Part shown: piece after piece, positions 44,249 to 56,738 of the stretch
Position numbering within the stretch: the first letter of the stretch is position 1
How the letters are laid out: every line of letters starts with the position of its first letter
Origin: Metamycoplasma arthritidis
GTDB taxonomy: Bacteria > Bacillota_I > Bacilli_A > Mycoplasmatales > Metamycoplasmataceae
Direction: 5' to 3'
DNA length: 64,000 bases
Assembly (NCBI RefSeq): GCF_900660715.1
Contig: NZ_LR215047.1
Location: 310,001 to 374,000 of the forward strand
Notes under the pieces: generated by a model
Databases searched by the model: none
What the model saw: the letters and a program-made list of their open reading frames with translations, nothing else
What the model was told of the DNA's origin: nothing
Translations under genes and position numbers: made by a program

Positions 44249-46405
44249 ATGTTTCCGAAAAAAAGATTTAATAACAAACCAAACACCATCAACATAAAAG
44301 AAGAAGACGTTTTAAATTTAATTAAAAAGTTTAAAACGCTTTCTTTTCTTAAAATCGCCAAAGAACTTAAACTGAAATCCTGCGATAATCATTATTTAAC
44401 GAAATTTTTATATTCACTTTTAGATGCTAATAAAATTGACAAAACCAAAAATGGTGATTTTTATCTTTTAAATTATGTTTGTGAAGTTGAAAATCAAATT
44501 TCAATCACTAACAAAAGACTTGGTTTTATTGACCTAGATAATGCTTTAGAAACCAATAACGACGAAAATAAATGTAGCGCATTTGTGGCGCCATTTCAAC
44601 TTAAAAACGTCTTAGATAAAGATCTTGTACAAGCAAAAATCTATTCATACCAAGACGAAAATAATAAAACATTATACAAAGGCGTAATTAGCAATGTAAT
44701 CAAACACAATTGCAAAAATATTATTGGATTCATTGAATTTAAAGAAAATAGGCCAATTTTTAACGCCTTTGACGAACGAAATAAAGCTAACTTTTTCTTT
44801 ATTAATACTAGTAATTTCCCCAAGATTATTAAAAGCACTGATTTAGTAAAATGTATTATTCTTGAGCCTAACGCAAAATCAGTTGCAATTGCTTTTGACT
44901 CAATTATCACTAATCTTAATGATAAAAATTATGTAATTAAAAAAATTATGGCGGCGAATGATGTCAAAGGCGGCTTTGGTCTAGAAGTTCTAGAAAAAGC
45001 AGCTACTATTCCTCAAGAAATTATTCCTGAGGATTATGATAATCGAGTTGATCTCACTTCTTTACTGACAGTTACCATTGATGGCTTAGATACTAAGGAC
45101 TTTGATGACGCAATTTCTTGTAGTAAATTAGAAAATGGCAATTACAAATTGTTCATTCATATTGCTGATGTTTCACATTACGTTAAAGAAGGCGATGCCA
45201 TTGATAAAGAGGCACTAGAACGAGGCACAAGTATTTACTTGCCGGATAAAGTAATTCCGATGCTTCCTTTTGCTTTATCAAATGGTATTTGCTCACTTAA
45301 CCCCAATGTAATACGAGCCTGTCTAACCTTAGAGCTTGAACTAGATAACCATGGCAAGAATGTTAGTTCAAAAGTTTATGCAAGTTTAATCAAATCAGAT
45401 TATCGTTTAACTTATAATGAAGTAAATGATTTCTTTAATCAAAAAATTGAAGTTCCTAACGAGATTAATAATCTTCTTAGTCGTGCTAGAGAAATATCAA
45501 AGATTCTAAGAGCTAAAAAAATCAAAGATGGTTATGTGGATTTCGAAATTGAAGAGCCTAAAATCATCATGGAAGACAATGATATTAAGGATATTGTCAT
45601 AAGAAAAGATGGCGAAGCAGAAAAGTTAATTGAAGATTTCATGGTGAGGGCTAATGAAACTATTGCTGAAATGATGAAAGAGTTGAAGATTCCCTCAATC
45701 TATCGTATTCATGATAAGCCTGAAACCTTAAAACTTAGTGCCTTACAAGAGCTTCTTGGTTTTGTCGGTATGAAAAATATTCAAGTTCCATTTGATGGCT
45801 CTCCTAAATCTTTTGAAATAATGGTTAATAAAATTAAAGCCATTAAATTAGATGACTATTTAAAAATGGCATTGCTAAGAACAATGCAAAAAGCCCAATA
45901 CTCTTCTAATAATATTGGTCATTTTGGTCTTGCTTCAAGTGCTTATTCACATTTTACTAGCCCCATTAGAAGATATCCTGACTTGCTATTACATCGCTTA
46001 ATTAGAAAATATATTCTTAACGGAAAATTTGATCCCAAAAACTACGAGAAAGTTAAAGATGAAATCGAAGCCATTGCCCAAATGAATAGCGAAGCGGAAA
46101 AAACTGCTATGACAGTGGAACGTAGTGTTGTTGATGTGATGAAAAGCAAATTCTTTGAAAAATTTATTAATAAAACTTTCGTCGCGCAATTAGTAAGTAT
46201 TGAAAAATTCGGAGCATTTTTTAATATTGAAGAGTATCAAGCGAGCGTACTTATAAGATTCGAAGATGACGAAGATGGCTTAATTAAGATATCAAGTTAC
46301 GAAGCTAAAGGTAAAAGCAAAACTTTAAAAGTAGGTAGTGAATATAAAATTGCCATTACTTCGATTGATCATGAAAAAGGCAATATCAACGCCAAATTAG
46401 TTTAA
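44249..46405 (+). CDS. rnr: Ribonuclease R
   Basis: A 718-residue 3'-5' exoribonuclease and the main RNA-degrading exonuclease of mollicutes. It has an N-terminal helix-turn-helix and cold-shock regions, the RNB catalytic domain (VTIDGLDTKDFDDAIS with its Asp cluster, about 272-287, and the HFTSPIRRYPDLLLHRLI motif), and a C-terminal S1 domain. It starts 3 nt after secG and contains no UGA codon. Confidence 0.97.
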   Translation: MFPKKRFNNKPNTINIKEEDVLNLIKKFKTLSFLKIAKELKLKSCDNHYLTKFLYSLLDANKIDKTKNGDFYLLNYVCEVENQISITNKRLGFIDLDNALETNNDENKCSAFVAPFQLKNVLDKDLVQAKIYSYQDENNKTLYKGVISNVIKHNCKNIIGFIEFKENRPIFNAFDERNKANFFFINTSNFPKIIKSTDLVKCIILEPNAKSVAIAFDSIITNLNDKNYVIKKIMAANDVKGGFGLEVLEKAATIPQEIIPEDYDNRVDLTSLLTVTIDGLDTKDFDDAISCSKLENGNYKLFIHIADVSHYVKEGDAIDKEALERGTSIYLPDKVIPMLPFALSNGICSLNPNVIRACLTLELELDNHGKNVSSKVYASLIKSDYRLTYNEVNDFFNQKIEVPNEINNLLSRAREISKILRAKKIKDGYVDFEIEEPKIIMEDNDIKDIVIRKDGEAEKLIEDFMVRANETIAEMMKELKIPSIYRIHDKPETLKLSALQELLGFVGMKNIQVPFDGSPKSFEIMVNKIKAIKLDDYLKMALLRTMQKAQYSSNNIGHFGLASSAYSHFTSPIRRYPDLLLHRLIRKYILNGKFDPKNYEKVKDEIEAIAQMNSEAEKTAMTVERSVVDVMKSKFFEKFINKTFVAQLVSIEKFGAFFNIEEYQASVLIRFEDDEDGLIKISSYEAKGKSKTLKVGSEYKIAITSIDHEKGNINAKLV

Positions 46406-46422
46406 TAACAACTAATTAAAGT

Positions 46423-46450
46423 AAAAAACACCGCTAAGGTGCTTTTTTTT
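46423..46450. terminator. Terminator between rnr and tpiA
   Basis: A short CACC / GGTG stem (46429-46432 with 46438-46441) with A and T runs on either side. It can serve both convergent genes. Confidence 0.6.
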
Positions 46451-46474
46451 ATTAGTTTTTGGAAGGTTGTAAAG

Positions 46475-47206
46475 TTATTGTTTATCCATTGTTTGTGCCA
46501 TCTTTACAAAAGCAACAGCGTCTAGTGCGGCTGACCCTACTAAATAACCATCAAGATTCTTGATTTTATTAAGCTCTTCAATATTCTTAGGAGCAACACT
46601 GCCACCATAAAGAACTTTATATTTATTATTAGTAATTTTTTTAATTAAGCTAACAACTTGTTCAATGTAATTATTTTCTGGTACTTGCCCATTGCCAATT
46701 GAATATACAGGCTCATAAGAAATAATTAGATTATCTAAGTTACTATCCACATTTTTTAGTGCTGATGTTATTTGTTCAGTTAGCACATCTTTAGTTCTTT
46801 TTTGATTAAATTCTTCTAAGTTTTCGCCGATACACAAAATTGGTTGAATGGTAGTTTGATTAATTGCCATAATCTTTTTATTAATCAAATCATTAGTTTC
46901 ACCAAAAGTATGACGTCTTTCTGAGTGCCCTGTCAAAGTAAAATCTAAACCAAATTCTTTAGCTGATCTTATTGAAACTTCGCCGGTATAAGCGCCTTTA
47001 TCTTTATAAAAAATATTTTGTGTTCCAAATAAGAAGTGACGATCTTTAAACTTCAAAATAAGTGACATAGCTTCGGCGCTAGGAGCTACACCTAAGATTA
47101 CATTTTTTAAGTTTGCTTCACTTAATGCTTTTTCTAAAGTGTCTAGATATTTTTCACATTCTTGATATGTGAAGTTCATTTTCAAGTTACCTAATAAATA
47201 TTTCAT
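46475..47206 (-). CDS. tpiA: Triosephosphate isomerase
   Basis: This glycolytic TIM-barrel enzyme has 243 residues. Catalytic features are GNLKMN (Lys near residue 9; usual Trp is Leu), TLTGHSERR (electrophilic His near 92) and the general-base Glu in ISYEPVYSIG (about 163). The phosphate loop is YGGSVAP and GYLVGSAAL. The start follows AAGGAG. It lies 14 nt after the small membrane-protein gene. Confidence 0.97.
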   Translation of the reverse strand: MKYLLGNLKMNFTYQECEKYLDTLEKALSEANLKNVILGVAPSAEAMSLILKFKDRHFLFGTQNIFYKDKGAYTGEVSIRSAKEFGLDFTLTGHSERRHTFGETNDLINKKIMAINQTTIQPILCIGENLEEFNQKRTKDVLTEQITSALKNVDSNLDNLIISYEPVYSIGNGQVPENNYIEQVVSLIKKITNNKYKVLYGGSVAPKNIEELNKIKNLDGYLVGSAALDAVAFVKMAQTMDKQ

Positions 47207-47220
47207 TATTCAACTCCTTG

Positions 47221-47688
47221 TTATTTAATTAAAAATGGGATCATTGCCACTAAGGCAACTAGATCAAGTAAAAGCAATAAATAGAAGGTCAAATTATTAG
47301 TTGTATTTTGTGATTTTTTTTCTTTTTCTATTCACGCTTGTTGAGCTTTTTGCCGTTCTTTAATGAGGATTTGTGCTTTTTGATGTTCAGTCATATCAGA
47401 ACTAAAGGATTTTCTTGCTTTTCTTCTAATGGTGCGTTCAGCAAAATACTCTTTAATGCGATTAATTATTCCCTTAGCAAATCCTCAGCGAAAAATTAGG
47501 ATGAAAAAATTAATCGTAGCGCATGTAACAATCACAATTGTAAGGGCATCAATTCATCTTAACTTAGTTGCGTAACGAAAGATAAAAAACATTATTAAAT
47601 ATAAAATTAACGAGCTAAAAAAATAAGTTATAGTAACTTTATTTCAACCATTTTTTAAATAAGCTATAAAACGTTGTTTTCTAGTCAC
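47221..47688 (-). CDS. Small membrane protein, DUF3899-like
   Basis: A 155-residue protein broken by four UGA Trp codons under the standard code. It has hydrophobic helices near residues 19-37, 48-68 and 130-152 and a basic segment between (KEYFAERTIRRKARKSF). The layout resembles DUF3899 proteins of mollicutes. The only in-frame start is GTG 47688; the GAGGAG ribosome-binding site is about 15 nt upstream. It precedes tpiA and probably shares its transcript. Function unknown. Confidence 0.78.
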
Positions 47689-47739
47689 CTTTAGTTATTT
47701 TTTCTCCTCTAAATGGTCATAAAAAAAATGTATACACAC

Positions 47740-47745
47740 ATTATA
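47740..47745 (-). promoter_or_regulatory. Candidate promoter for the DUF3899-like gene and tpiA
   Basis: On the - strand, TGTATAAT contains a TATAAT -10 box, about 50 nt before the GTG start. The -35 region is weak (TTTAAA). A GAGGAG ribosome-binding site follows at 47704-47709. Confidence 0.4.
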
Positions 47746-47791
47746 CATGTATATACACCTTATTTAAATTAAGTAGTCATTAATGTTTAAA

Positions 47792-50275
47792 TTAATAAAT
47801 AAATTTCTTCACAGTTTTTTTAGGTTTCGTTGCTTTTGGTGTCTCATCTTTTGCTTCTACAGACGCTTCTTTTGAGGCTTCTAGTCATTTTTTAACTTGT
47901 TCTGAAGTGCCATAGACAAAGTGATTTTCTTCGACATTATAAACCGAAGGAATATTTGGGAATTGCTGTTCGTTTAAATAGTCTAGTTCAAAAGACACAT
48001 TTTGGAATTTTTCATTAACATTAGAAATTTTTGGAATTGCTTTAAAGAGGTTAATGGTGTAAGGGTGAATTGGTTTTTCATAAATTGCTTCAGTCTTACC
48101 AAATTCCACAATTTTACCAATGTGCATAATTTGAACGTTATCAGCAACATACTCAATCATACTTAAATCGTGAGCAATAAAGACAAGACCAATATTTTTT
48201 TCCAAACAAAGTTCTTTTAACAAGTTAACCACTTGAGCTTGAATGGAAATATCTAGCGAAGCAATTGGCTCATCGGCGATAATGACTTTGGGTTCGGTAA
48301 TAAGAGCACGAGCAATAACAATTCTTTGTAGTTGCCCTCCACTAAATTCATGAGGATAACGATAAGCAAATTGTTTTAGGAGTCCAACATCTTCAAGTGC
48401 TTTGTAAATAATAATTTTATAAAGTAGCCTTGCAATCCGAGGACGTGCTAAAAAGTTGAAAACTTTGTAATTAAATATACTAAATTTATTTTGTCATTTA
48501 CCATATTGATTTTCGTCATTTAGTTTAGCTTCAGCATTTTTAGAAGTCAAGTTTTGCTCTACTCATTTATGATCAACACCTAGAAGTAAATAAATGTCAG
48601 AAATATCTTTATTTAAGTATTTTTTTTCAATGTCAAATGATTTTAGTGTTTCTTCTTTAACAAATAAATCGGATTTGTAGATACTAATAAGTGATTCAAT
48701 TTGCACTTTTGAACGTTCGTCTACAATTAAAGATTTAAGAAATGGAAAGAATTTAGCTTTTAACTCTTCATATTTTTGATTACAAATAGTTTGTTGATTT
48801 TTAAGAGTGTTATAGAGTTTTTCTTGGTCTTGAATAGCTTCATATAACTCTTTAATCTTTAACTTGTAAGTTGATAAATATTCAGCGCGGCCAACTAAGT
48901 ATTCTTTTTCAATCTCTACGGCGGCTTCTTGAGCAATTTTTAACTCTTCTTTAGTAATTTCAGGAGTGTTTTCGGTTCTAATAATTTGTTTTTGGGCTTC
49001 AATTTCAGCTTGATATTGAGCAAATTTGGCTTGATATTGTTTTTCTTCTTGTTCAGAAAGAGCAATATATTTGGTAGCCTCAAATTTAAATTCGTCGGCA
49101 ATAATTTTCTTAATGTGAGCTTTGACATCTTTTTTAAAAGTTAGTGATGCTAGTTTTTCTTGATAAAAATCATTAACATAGCTATCAAGTTCACTAATTA
49201 GATTTCTAATTTCTTCAAATTGTAAGAAACGACATTTGTTTTTAAAGCTTTTTAGTACTTCTCTTCTTACTTTGTATAAACATTCATTTTTATAGTTATA
49301 CAAGTAAACTTCAAGGTCAATTGCCATTAATCTCGCAATATTAGCTAAATCTTGCTCATTTTTATATTCTTGAATGTAGTTAATAAATGTGTTTGAAGAA
49401 GCGCTAAGTAGTTCTTTTAGGTCTTCTTTTTCTTTAGCAAATTCTTCTTTTAGTTCTTTTAGCTTTAGTTTAGCTTCATATCCTTTAGTTGAATTTTTGC
49501 TTAAAGTCTCTAATTTTTCTTGTTTTTCTTTGGCGGCTAAATGTTTTTTTTCAATATCAGAAAGTTCACCATTACGATATTTACTTTGATATTCGTAGTA
49601 GTAGTTGATTAGTTGACTAGTATTAGAATATAAGTTATTAATAATTGAACTTTCAACGGCTTGTTTTTCTTCAAGATAACCAAAAAAGGCATTGAAATTA
49701 TCCTCAATTGGAAGATCGCTGCTAAAGTTAAATTCACTTAGTTTTTTTTCTCATTTATCAAAATGTGGTTGTGCTAACTTGTTTAAATCTTTTAAATTTT
49801 CAAGTTCAAGTTCCATTGCTAGAACATGAAAAGTGTATTTAAAACTGCTTTTAACTGCTTGTCAATCTTTGAAAATGTCAGCCAATTTATCACTCATAAT
49901 ACCATTAACTAATAAAGGTTCTTTAAGAATTGAATAAATTGGTTGTTGACCGTTTAATGAAGCATGAGGATCTTGGAAAATCATTTGAATATTACGACGC
50001 AAGAATTTTCTTCTTTTGTTAGTAATATGTTTTCCTGAAATGATTTTGCCATCTAGCCGAACAAAGCCATTATAATCTTCATAAAGACGCATTAAAGTTC
50101 GACCGACTGTAGTTTTACCCGAGCCTGATTCACCGATTAATCCAACGATTTCACCTTCATGAACATCAAAAGATACTCCATCAACAGCTTTGTTAACAAA
50201 ACCTTGATTAATGAAATATTTTTTTAAGTTGTCAAGGGATAGAATTACTTTTTTGTTATTAGTATTATTTTCCAT
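47792..50275 (-). CDS. oppF: Oligopeptide ABC transporter ATP-binding protein OppF, with large insertion
   Basis: An 827-residue ABC ATPase. Walker A is GESGSGKTT (about 50) and the Q-loop QMIFQDPHASLN (about 104). The signature FSGGQLQRIVIARAL appears only near residue 643, followed by Walker B VIIADEP and H-loop FIAHD. The roughly 500 intervening residues are a charged helical/coiled-coil insertion, as known for mollicute OppF (for example M. genitalium OppF exceeds 800 residues). The C-terminal tail is Lys/Ala-rich. It overlaps oppD by 11 nt and is last in the operon. Confidence 0.95.
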
Positions 50276-51446
50276 TGTTAAAGGCCTTTTTGAATGATTC
50301 TAATCGTTTGATTAAGGTTTTTGATAAAGTGACTTTGGGAGCCTCAGGGTGTAGCAGCCAAGTAGCTGCAGCGTGAGTATCAGTAATCGGTATTAAAGGG
50401 GGTTCTTTGAGAAAATCGATTTCTAAAGCATATTCATTTCTAGGGGCAAACGGATCACCAAGTGGTAAGTTTGCCATGTCTGGTGGTGTTCCTTGAATGT
50501 TATAAAGTTTTTCGTCTTTATTTTCAGGAATTGCACTAATCAACGCTCAAGTATAAGGGTGTGCCGGTTTAGTAAAAATTTCTTCTTTTTTACCACGTTC
50601 CACAATTTTGCCAGCATACATAACATAAATGTAGTCACAGAATTTAGCAATAACTGAGATGTTGTGGCTAATTAGAATAATCGAAATGCCCATTTGTTGA
50701 CGAATATCTTCAAATAAAGCAAGTACGCTCGCTTGGACGGTTGGGTCTAACGCAGTAGTAGGCTCGTCCGCGATAATTAAATCTGGTTTAAGGGCAACTA
50801 CCATAGTAATTACAATCCGTTGCTTCATTCCCCCAGAAAGTGTATGTGGATAAGCCATGAAGATTGCTTCAGCATTTCTTAGTCCAAATCTAGTTAGCAG
50901 ATTTAATAGGTAATCTTTTTTTTCTTTGAGAGGGCGATCTTTTCAATCAATATTGTTGTTTAATGCATCAAGCAATTGTTTACCAATAGTTCTAGTAGGG
51001 TTTAGACTAGTTAAGGGGTCTTGAGGAATATAGCCGATTTTTGAGCCACGGATATACTGTCAATGACCTTCTTTTTTGATTTTTGTTAACTCATAGTCAC
51101 CAATTTGCATTTTATCGGCAAGGACAATACCATTTTCATTGATATGAATTAAGGTTTTCGAGGTTACTGATTTACCAGAACCAGATTCACCAACAAGACC
51201 GATAATTTCACCTTGATAAACATCTAAATCAACGCCCCGAACGATATGAATTGTTTTCTTGCGTCCGGTGGGAAAACTAACATGAAGGTTCCTTACTTCA
51301 AGAATTTTGTTTTTAGGAAGCGAAGGAGCCTCTCACTTTTTCATTAGCGTGCTAATTTTGGCGTGTTTTTGTTGAGTTTTAGAGTCACTATTCATTACAG
51401 TATTCTCTTGTTGATTTTCAAGAACTTTTTTATTACTTTTAGGCAT
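50265..51446 (-). CDS. oppD: Oligopeptide ABC transporter ATP-binding protein OppD
   Basis: A 393-residue ATPase with Walker A GESGSGKS, Q-loop GYIPQDPLTSLNP, signature LSGGMKQRI, Walker B LIIADEPTTALDP and H-loop LISHN. The C-terminal oligopeptide-transporter extension (HPYTWALISAIP with a UGA Trp, then GTPPDMANLPLGDPFAPRN) is present, but the cysteines that hold a [4Fe-4S] cluster in some OppD proteins are not seen. Start ATG 51446 has AGAGGT upstream and overlaps oppC by 8 nt. Confidence 0.96.
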
Positions 51447-52713
51447 GTTTACCTCTTTTTGCTTTGGCCATAATTTTTGGATCTAAGGCATCATGAACAC
51501 CAAGAGCTACAAAGTGTAGGCTAAGCGATAAGGTTAGTAGAATAAGCGCTGGTAGAAGTAAGATTCACACGTTTTGACTAACATGAGGAGTAGCTTCAAT
51601 TAGCATTTGTCCTAAGTTAGTATCAGTTTGATCTTTAAAAAATCCTAAAAAGGCAAGCGATGCAACTGAAAGAATGGTGTTTGGGATTTTTCTTACAAAG
51701 TTAGTTGCAATTTTTCCTAATACTGCTGGTAAAGCGTGAACAAACACTTGACGGGTTGTAGTAGCTCCAATTGATTTAGCAGCAACAATGTACTCTTCGT
51801 CTTTTACGGTAATGACAAAGAGTCTCGTGGCTCCGACAGGATCACTTCACCCAACTAAAACAAGTGATAGAACCAAACTTCATGATGAAGTTCCGATAAT
51901 TGGTACGAACATTAAAAGTCATACTAAGTAAGGAACGGAGGTAAAAATGTCAATAATTCTCATGATGACAGTATCTTGCATTTTACCGGCATGAAACCCT
52001 GCATAAGCACCAATCGAAACACCAATAATTGTTTGAATTGAGGCTGCTACAATGGCGATTCAGATTGCTTTTCAAGTAGCGTATCAACTAGTTGTTCAAA
52101 TATCATAGCCACCTTCAGAAGTTCCTAGTAAAGTTTTAAGTTCAGGAATTTTTGCCATTGTGGCTCTAACATATTCATCATCAACCGTAATACCGGCGGC
52201 TTTGGCCGTAGCTAATGCTTCGTTTAAAACACTCACTTTGTAAAGAGCATAAGCGTCATAAGTCATGTTAAAAGCAATCCCGACGTCATCTGTAATTCTA
52301 ACTGTATCGGTGAAAAAACGGTAGTACTTAGCAAAATCTGGATCAGCTTTTAGTTGTTCATAAAAACGATAAATTGCATTAGTTTGCTCAGCAGCAATAG
52401 TTTTAAAGTGATTGTATGAAGGGGGAAGAAACTGAACGTATGTAGAGTTGTTAATACGTTTTCCAGGCTCGTAGGCCCTTATCCCCGGCAAGGGAATTAA
52501 AATGGCACATAGCAGCAGGGCAACAAAGATAATAAAGGAGATGGTAACGATGGGGTTGCTAAAAAAACGTTTAGCAATTTCAGCGCCCATTTTTTTTGGC
52601 TTGCCCGCAATTGAGAAAAAGGTTTGTTTTTTTGAGTCAGGAATTAAATTAAACTTATCGACTAAGTCTTTATTTAACTTATATTTTTTGTTAAACTCAT
52701 TAGCACTAAGCAT
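51439..52713 (-). CDS. oppC: Oligopeptide transporter permease OppC
   Basis: A 424-residue membrane protein. The first helix (about 55-75, IVTISFIIFVALLLCAILI) is followed by an extracellular segment of roughly 130 residues, longer than usual, and then the permease core. The EAA motif reads EYIVAAKSIGATTTRQVFVHALP and docks the ATPases. The C-terminus DPKIMAKAKRGKHA overlaps oppD. Several UGA Trp. Start ATG 52713 overlaps oppB by 8 nt. Confidence 0.94.
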
Positions 52714-53845
52714 TTTTTATTCCTTTCTCATTGGTTGTTTGAACTTCTGATTTCAGTAGTTCTTTAATAAGTTTTTTTCTAAATAAATAAGCTTTGTAAA
52801 ATGCTCAATAATTTTTTTTGCTTGCAACTCCATAGGTAATTCTCGGGTCTAAAATGGCATAACTAATATCAGTAATAATTTCGCTAACTAGTGATAATAA
52901 TGTAAAGAATAAAACCGAGAACATTACGATATTAATTTCACCGCTTGGAAAGGCATAGACAATTACTTGGCTAGTTCCTTTAATATTTCAGAAACGTTCA
53001 ACAATAATACTTCCTGAAATTAAGCCTAAGAATGATGGGAAAACCAGCGCAAAAATTGGAATCGAGATATTTCTTAAAACATATTTAAAGAAAATTTGTT
53101 TTGGACTAAGTCCTTTTGATTTAGCTATTAAGACATAGTTTGAGGTTAATACTGTAATCACTTGATTACGTGAATAAGTTGTATAAATCGCCAATGATCC
53201 TAAAGTAACAACAATAATTGGCGGTAGATAAGCTACAAAGATCGCTCCACCAGAAAGCCCTGAACTTAAATCGGGTACTTCCGGTAAAATGCCCATACTT
53301 GCCGCAATAGTAATAGCAATAGGGGCAATAATAAATGAAGGTAGAGCAATAAAGATTAGGACAAAAATATTAGTAAATGAATCAAAAAGTTTGCCTCGTT
53401 TGTAGCCTGAATAAATTCCTAATGAAGTTCCGATAACTGAACTAAATAAAAATGCTGGTGCTGAAACTAAAATTGAATATTTTAATGGTGTGAAGAATAA
53501 TTTTGGGATTGTATCATACTCTCCTGGGTTGGGGTTATTATCAGGATTAATAATTGCTCCCCAATTACCACGAAAGATGTTGCCTATATACTTGAAGTAT
53601 CTTACTAAAATAGGAACGTATTCGCCTGGCTCAGCTAGTGTGCCGTAGCGAATACCGTTTTGTACTTCTAATTCTTTTAAAATTTCATCATAAGTACGAT
53701 GGTTGGTTGGTGAAGACACCAATTTTTCTGCTAATGCTCGCACAGGATTAGGAGCAAAAGCGGCAACCAAAACATAAGAGAATAATGAAATAATAATTAA
53801 TGCTAGTAGGGCAAATAAAATTCTTTGCCGAATATATTTAAACAT
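52706..53845 (-). CDS. oppB: Oligopeptide transporter permease OppB
   Basis: A 379-residue membrane protein with the N-terminal signature MFKYIRQRILFALLALIIIS, an extracellular region (about 30-115) and a permease core with the EAA motif NYVLIAKSKGLSPKQIFFKY. One UGA Trp follows SGSIIVERF. It lies 12 nt after oppA and overlaps oppC by 8 nt. Confidence 0.94.
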
Positions 53846-53857
53846 TGGCTAATTAAA

Positions 53858-56614
53858 TTATTTTTTTAAAATTCTTCAATCAGCAAAAGGTAATGATTCT
53901 TTACCAATAATGCTTGGTGCAACATAGCCTGGTTGAATTAACATTTTAGAAAATTCTTCATTAGATTTAGCAATCTCAGTTTGAAAATCAACTTTTAAAA
54001 AGCTTGTAATTTCGTGCATTAGTTCAGCTAAATGTTCATTGGTTTTAGTTTTAACTCAAGTGTTTCAGAAAATAGATGATCATTCATATAAGTCAGTGAC
54101 AGATTTACCTTCTCCAGGTTGGTAGGGTTGCGCTTTGCCATCGCTTGTACGTTCAAGATCATACTTCTCGCCGTCTTTTTTAGTTTTTACTCGTATTAAT
54201 TGAGCAATTTGGCTTGGAGCGTACTTGTTAGAGATTTTATCAAAGTCTCCAAAGGGAATTGATCCGATAATTTTGTGGCTTTCTTCGTATTTTGCGAGAT
54301 CTTCAGCCAACTCTGATAGCTTAGGAAAAGCTTCCTTAAAGTTTGCATTGTTATCATTCTTGATTTTAACTAAAGAGGGAATGAAAGCACCATTTCATGA
54401 AAGGCCATCGTACCCACTACCGATACTATCGTAGTCATATCCTCAAGAAGCAACTACTGTTCCAACAGCGCCTTTATAACGGTATGAGTTAAATACTGGA
54501 TCTTCGGCACTTTGACCAAAAACAAATTTTAGTTTAATTCTTGGGTTTAGTGCTTTAGCGGCCTCAATTACTAAATCTATTGCGTTTCCTAAGTTAACAT
54601 CTGGGTTTAGATATGGATAGAAGATGTTATATTCAAAGTCTTGATCTTTTAAAGTAGGGTTGTCTTGATCAAATTTATCAATAACTTTCTTCATTTCTTC
54701 TTTTAGCTTTGCAAAACCGGCTGATTTGATTTTTTCGGTAATATCATCTTTATTTTTAATAGCTTCAGAGTTTTCTTTCAAACTAAGTTCTTTACCTAGC
54801 GTACCACCAAAATCAATTTTCTTGCCATTAACATCAATAGCAAATAATGAATTAATTTTTTCATCAAAATCAATAGGTTTTTTGGGATTTGAAACTTGGT
54901 CTGAACCGCCAATTGAACTAGCTTCAGCAACTTTAGCAAGTCATGCACGACCTTGACCACCAGTTGATTGTGAAGCAAAAAACTCTCAGTTAATTGCCGC
55001 GTTTAAAATAGTTCTAAATGAAAGTCCTAGACCATTGAAATAAGTTTTACTATCAGCTTTGTCTTCGGCTAATTCTTCTTTAGTACCACCTCACATCATC
55101 TTGCCATAAGCATCTGAAAAGCCATAAAAGTTTTTAGCGTTTGCTTTGTCAGTCGTACGTACTCATGGCGTCGTTAATGAAAATCAATATGGTCTAGTAC
55201 GATTCTCTGGTTTTCTATAAGTTAATCCTAATTTAGTAGCATTTCGAATTGCTTCTTGTTGTTGGGCTTGTGTTAAAGTTGAAAATGGAATACTTGAAAG
55301 TTGGCCTTGTTTATAAAGGTTTCAAGTTCTAGTTGAGAAAATTTCTTTTTCTTGAGGACGTTGTTGATATTTAAAAATAATTTTTTTAAGTCTAGTTTCG
55401 TCTTTTACTCAATCAGCATCTCAATAGTGAGTATTTTTAACAAGTTCAGTTGTTAAGGGTGCAGTCGAAGATACATAATAGTTTCCAGCATAAAGCGTAT
55501 TTTCGATTGCACTACCATATCAATAAACCCCGGCTTTGTATGCTTTTGTATCTTTTATTTTTTCTAATTCTTCTTTAAAAGTGTCAACATTATCTGGAAC
55601 TGATGTTCCTGTGTAATTTAGAATATTTTGAGTTTTTTTCTCATTTAAATCATCAATGTACTGTGAAGGAGCAGCAAAAAAGTCACCGTTATTAATTAAA
55701 TTTTTGTTAATTAAGTTTTCAAAGTCAGCAGTTGCGCCTTCTTTTTTTTCGAAAGTAACTGCCTGTTTACCCGAAGCTTCACCTGATGTTATTGTTTGAA
55801 TGAATGAACTTTCGTCATAGAATTTAGAACTATCAATTCCAAAAACGCCGTACAAGTATTCGTTGTTATACTCGGTATCTGTACCATAACGCAAGGTATT
55901 TTGCTCTAAATGTGCTTTTGCTAATTTATCAAGCGCTTCGCTTCCGCCATTTGCATGACGAGTTGAAGTTGTTAATAATGCCGTTCTTAATCATGAATAG
56001 TAAAAGTCTTTGGCTTGAACTTTATATTCGGTTTTTTTACCAGCGTGGTCAACTCAATGAACATCTTCACGAATAGTAACTTGGAATTTTTTGGTCTTTT
56101 TTAGATCTTCAAGAAATTGTTTGCTGTTAATTGAACGAGAGTCGCTTGAGGTAGCTACTACGTTAGTTGATGAGTAATATTTTTTACCTTCATGAGTAAT
56201 ATCTCCTTCTGGTAAAATTTCAGCTTTATCATTGTCATAAACTTTTACTGTCCCATCATCAAGAGTAAGAATAACTTGTTTTGCTAATTCTAAACGTTTT
56301 CTAATAAAAGTAGGTTTAGTAATGTATTGTTTACGACCAACAAAAGAAACCTCGTGTGCACCAATAGCTTCAGCTCTAAGTAAAGAACCTGAAGTGTATT
56401 GAGTGGTTGCATTGGAAACATAACCACCGTATGAGCTTGAGCCATCGTGTAGGAAACCACGTCTTGATGAAATTGAGTTAAATTCGTAAACGTATTCACC
56501 TTTTGAAACAACGCTTTGAACACAGCTTGCACTAACTAAAGCAACAGTTGGAGCCATTGCCAAAGTAGCAGCACTAAGTGCGTAGAGCAGATATTTGCTT
56601 TTTTTGTTTTTCAT
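53858..56614 (-). CDS. oppA: Oligopeptide-binding lipoprotein OppA
   Basis: A 918-residue substrate-binding lipoprotein with a signal peptide ending in ALVSASC. It is first in oppABCDF. Mollicute OppA proteins are large like this, and M. hominis OppA also acts as an adhesin and ecto-ATPase. I cannot confirm a Walker A motif here, so that extra role is only possible. The frame has many UGA Trp codons. The start follows an AAGGAAAAT ribosome-binding site. Confidence 0.9.
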
Positions 56615-56738
56615 AATTTTCCTTAAGTTTATTTTTTTGAATTATTTTTGAATATAGTTGGTTATTTTTGCTTATTAATAAACATCTTTACATTATTATG
56701 CGCATATTTACTTTCGTTACGAAAAATATACGGTTTTA

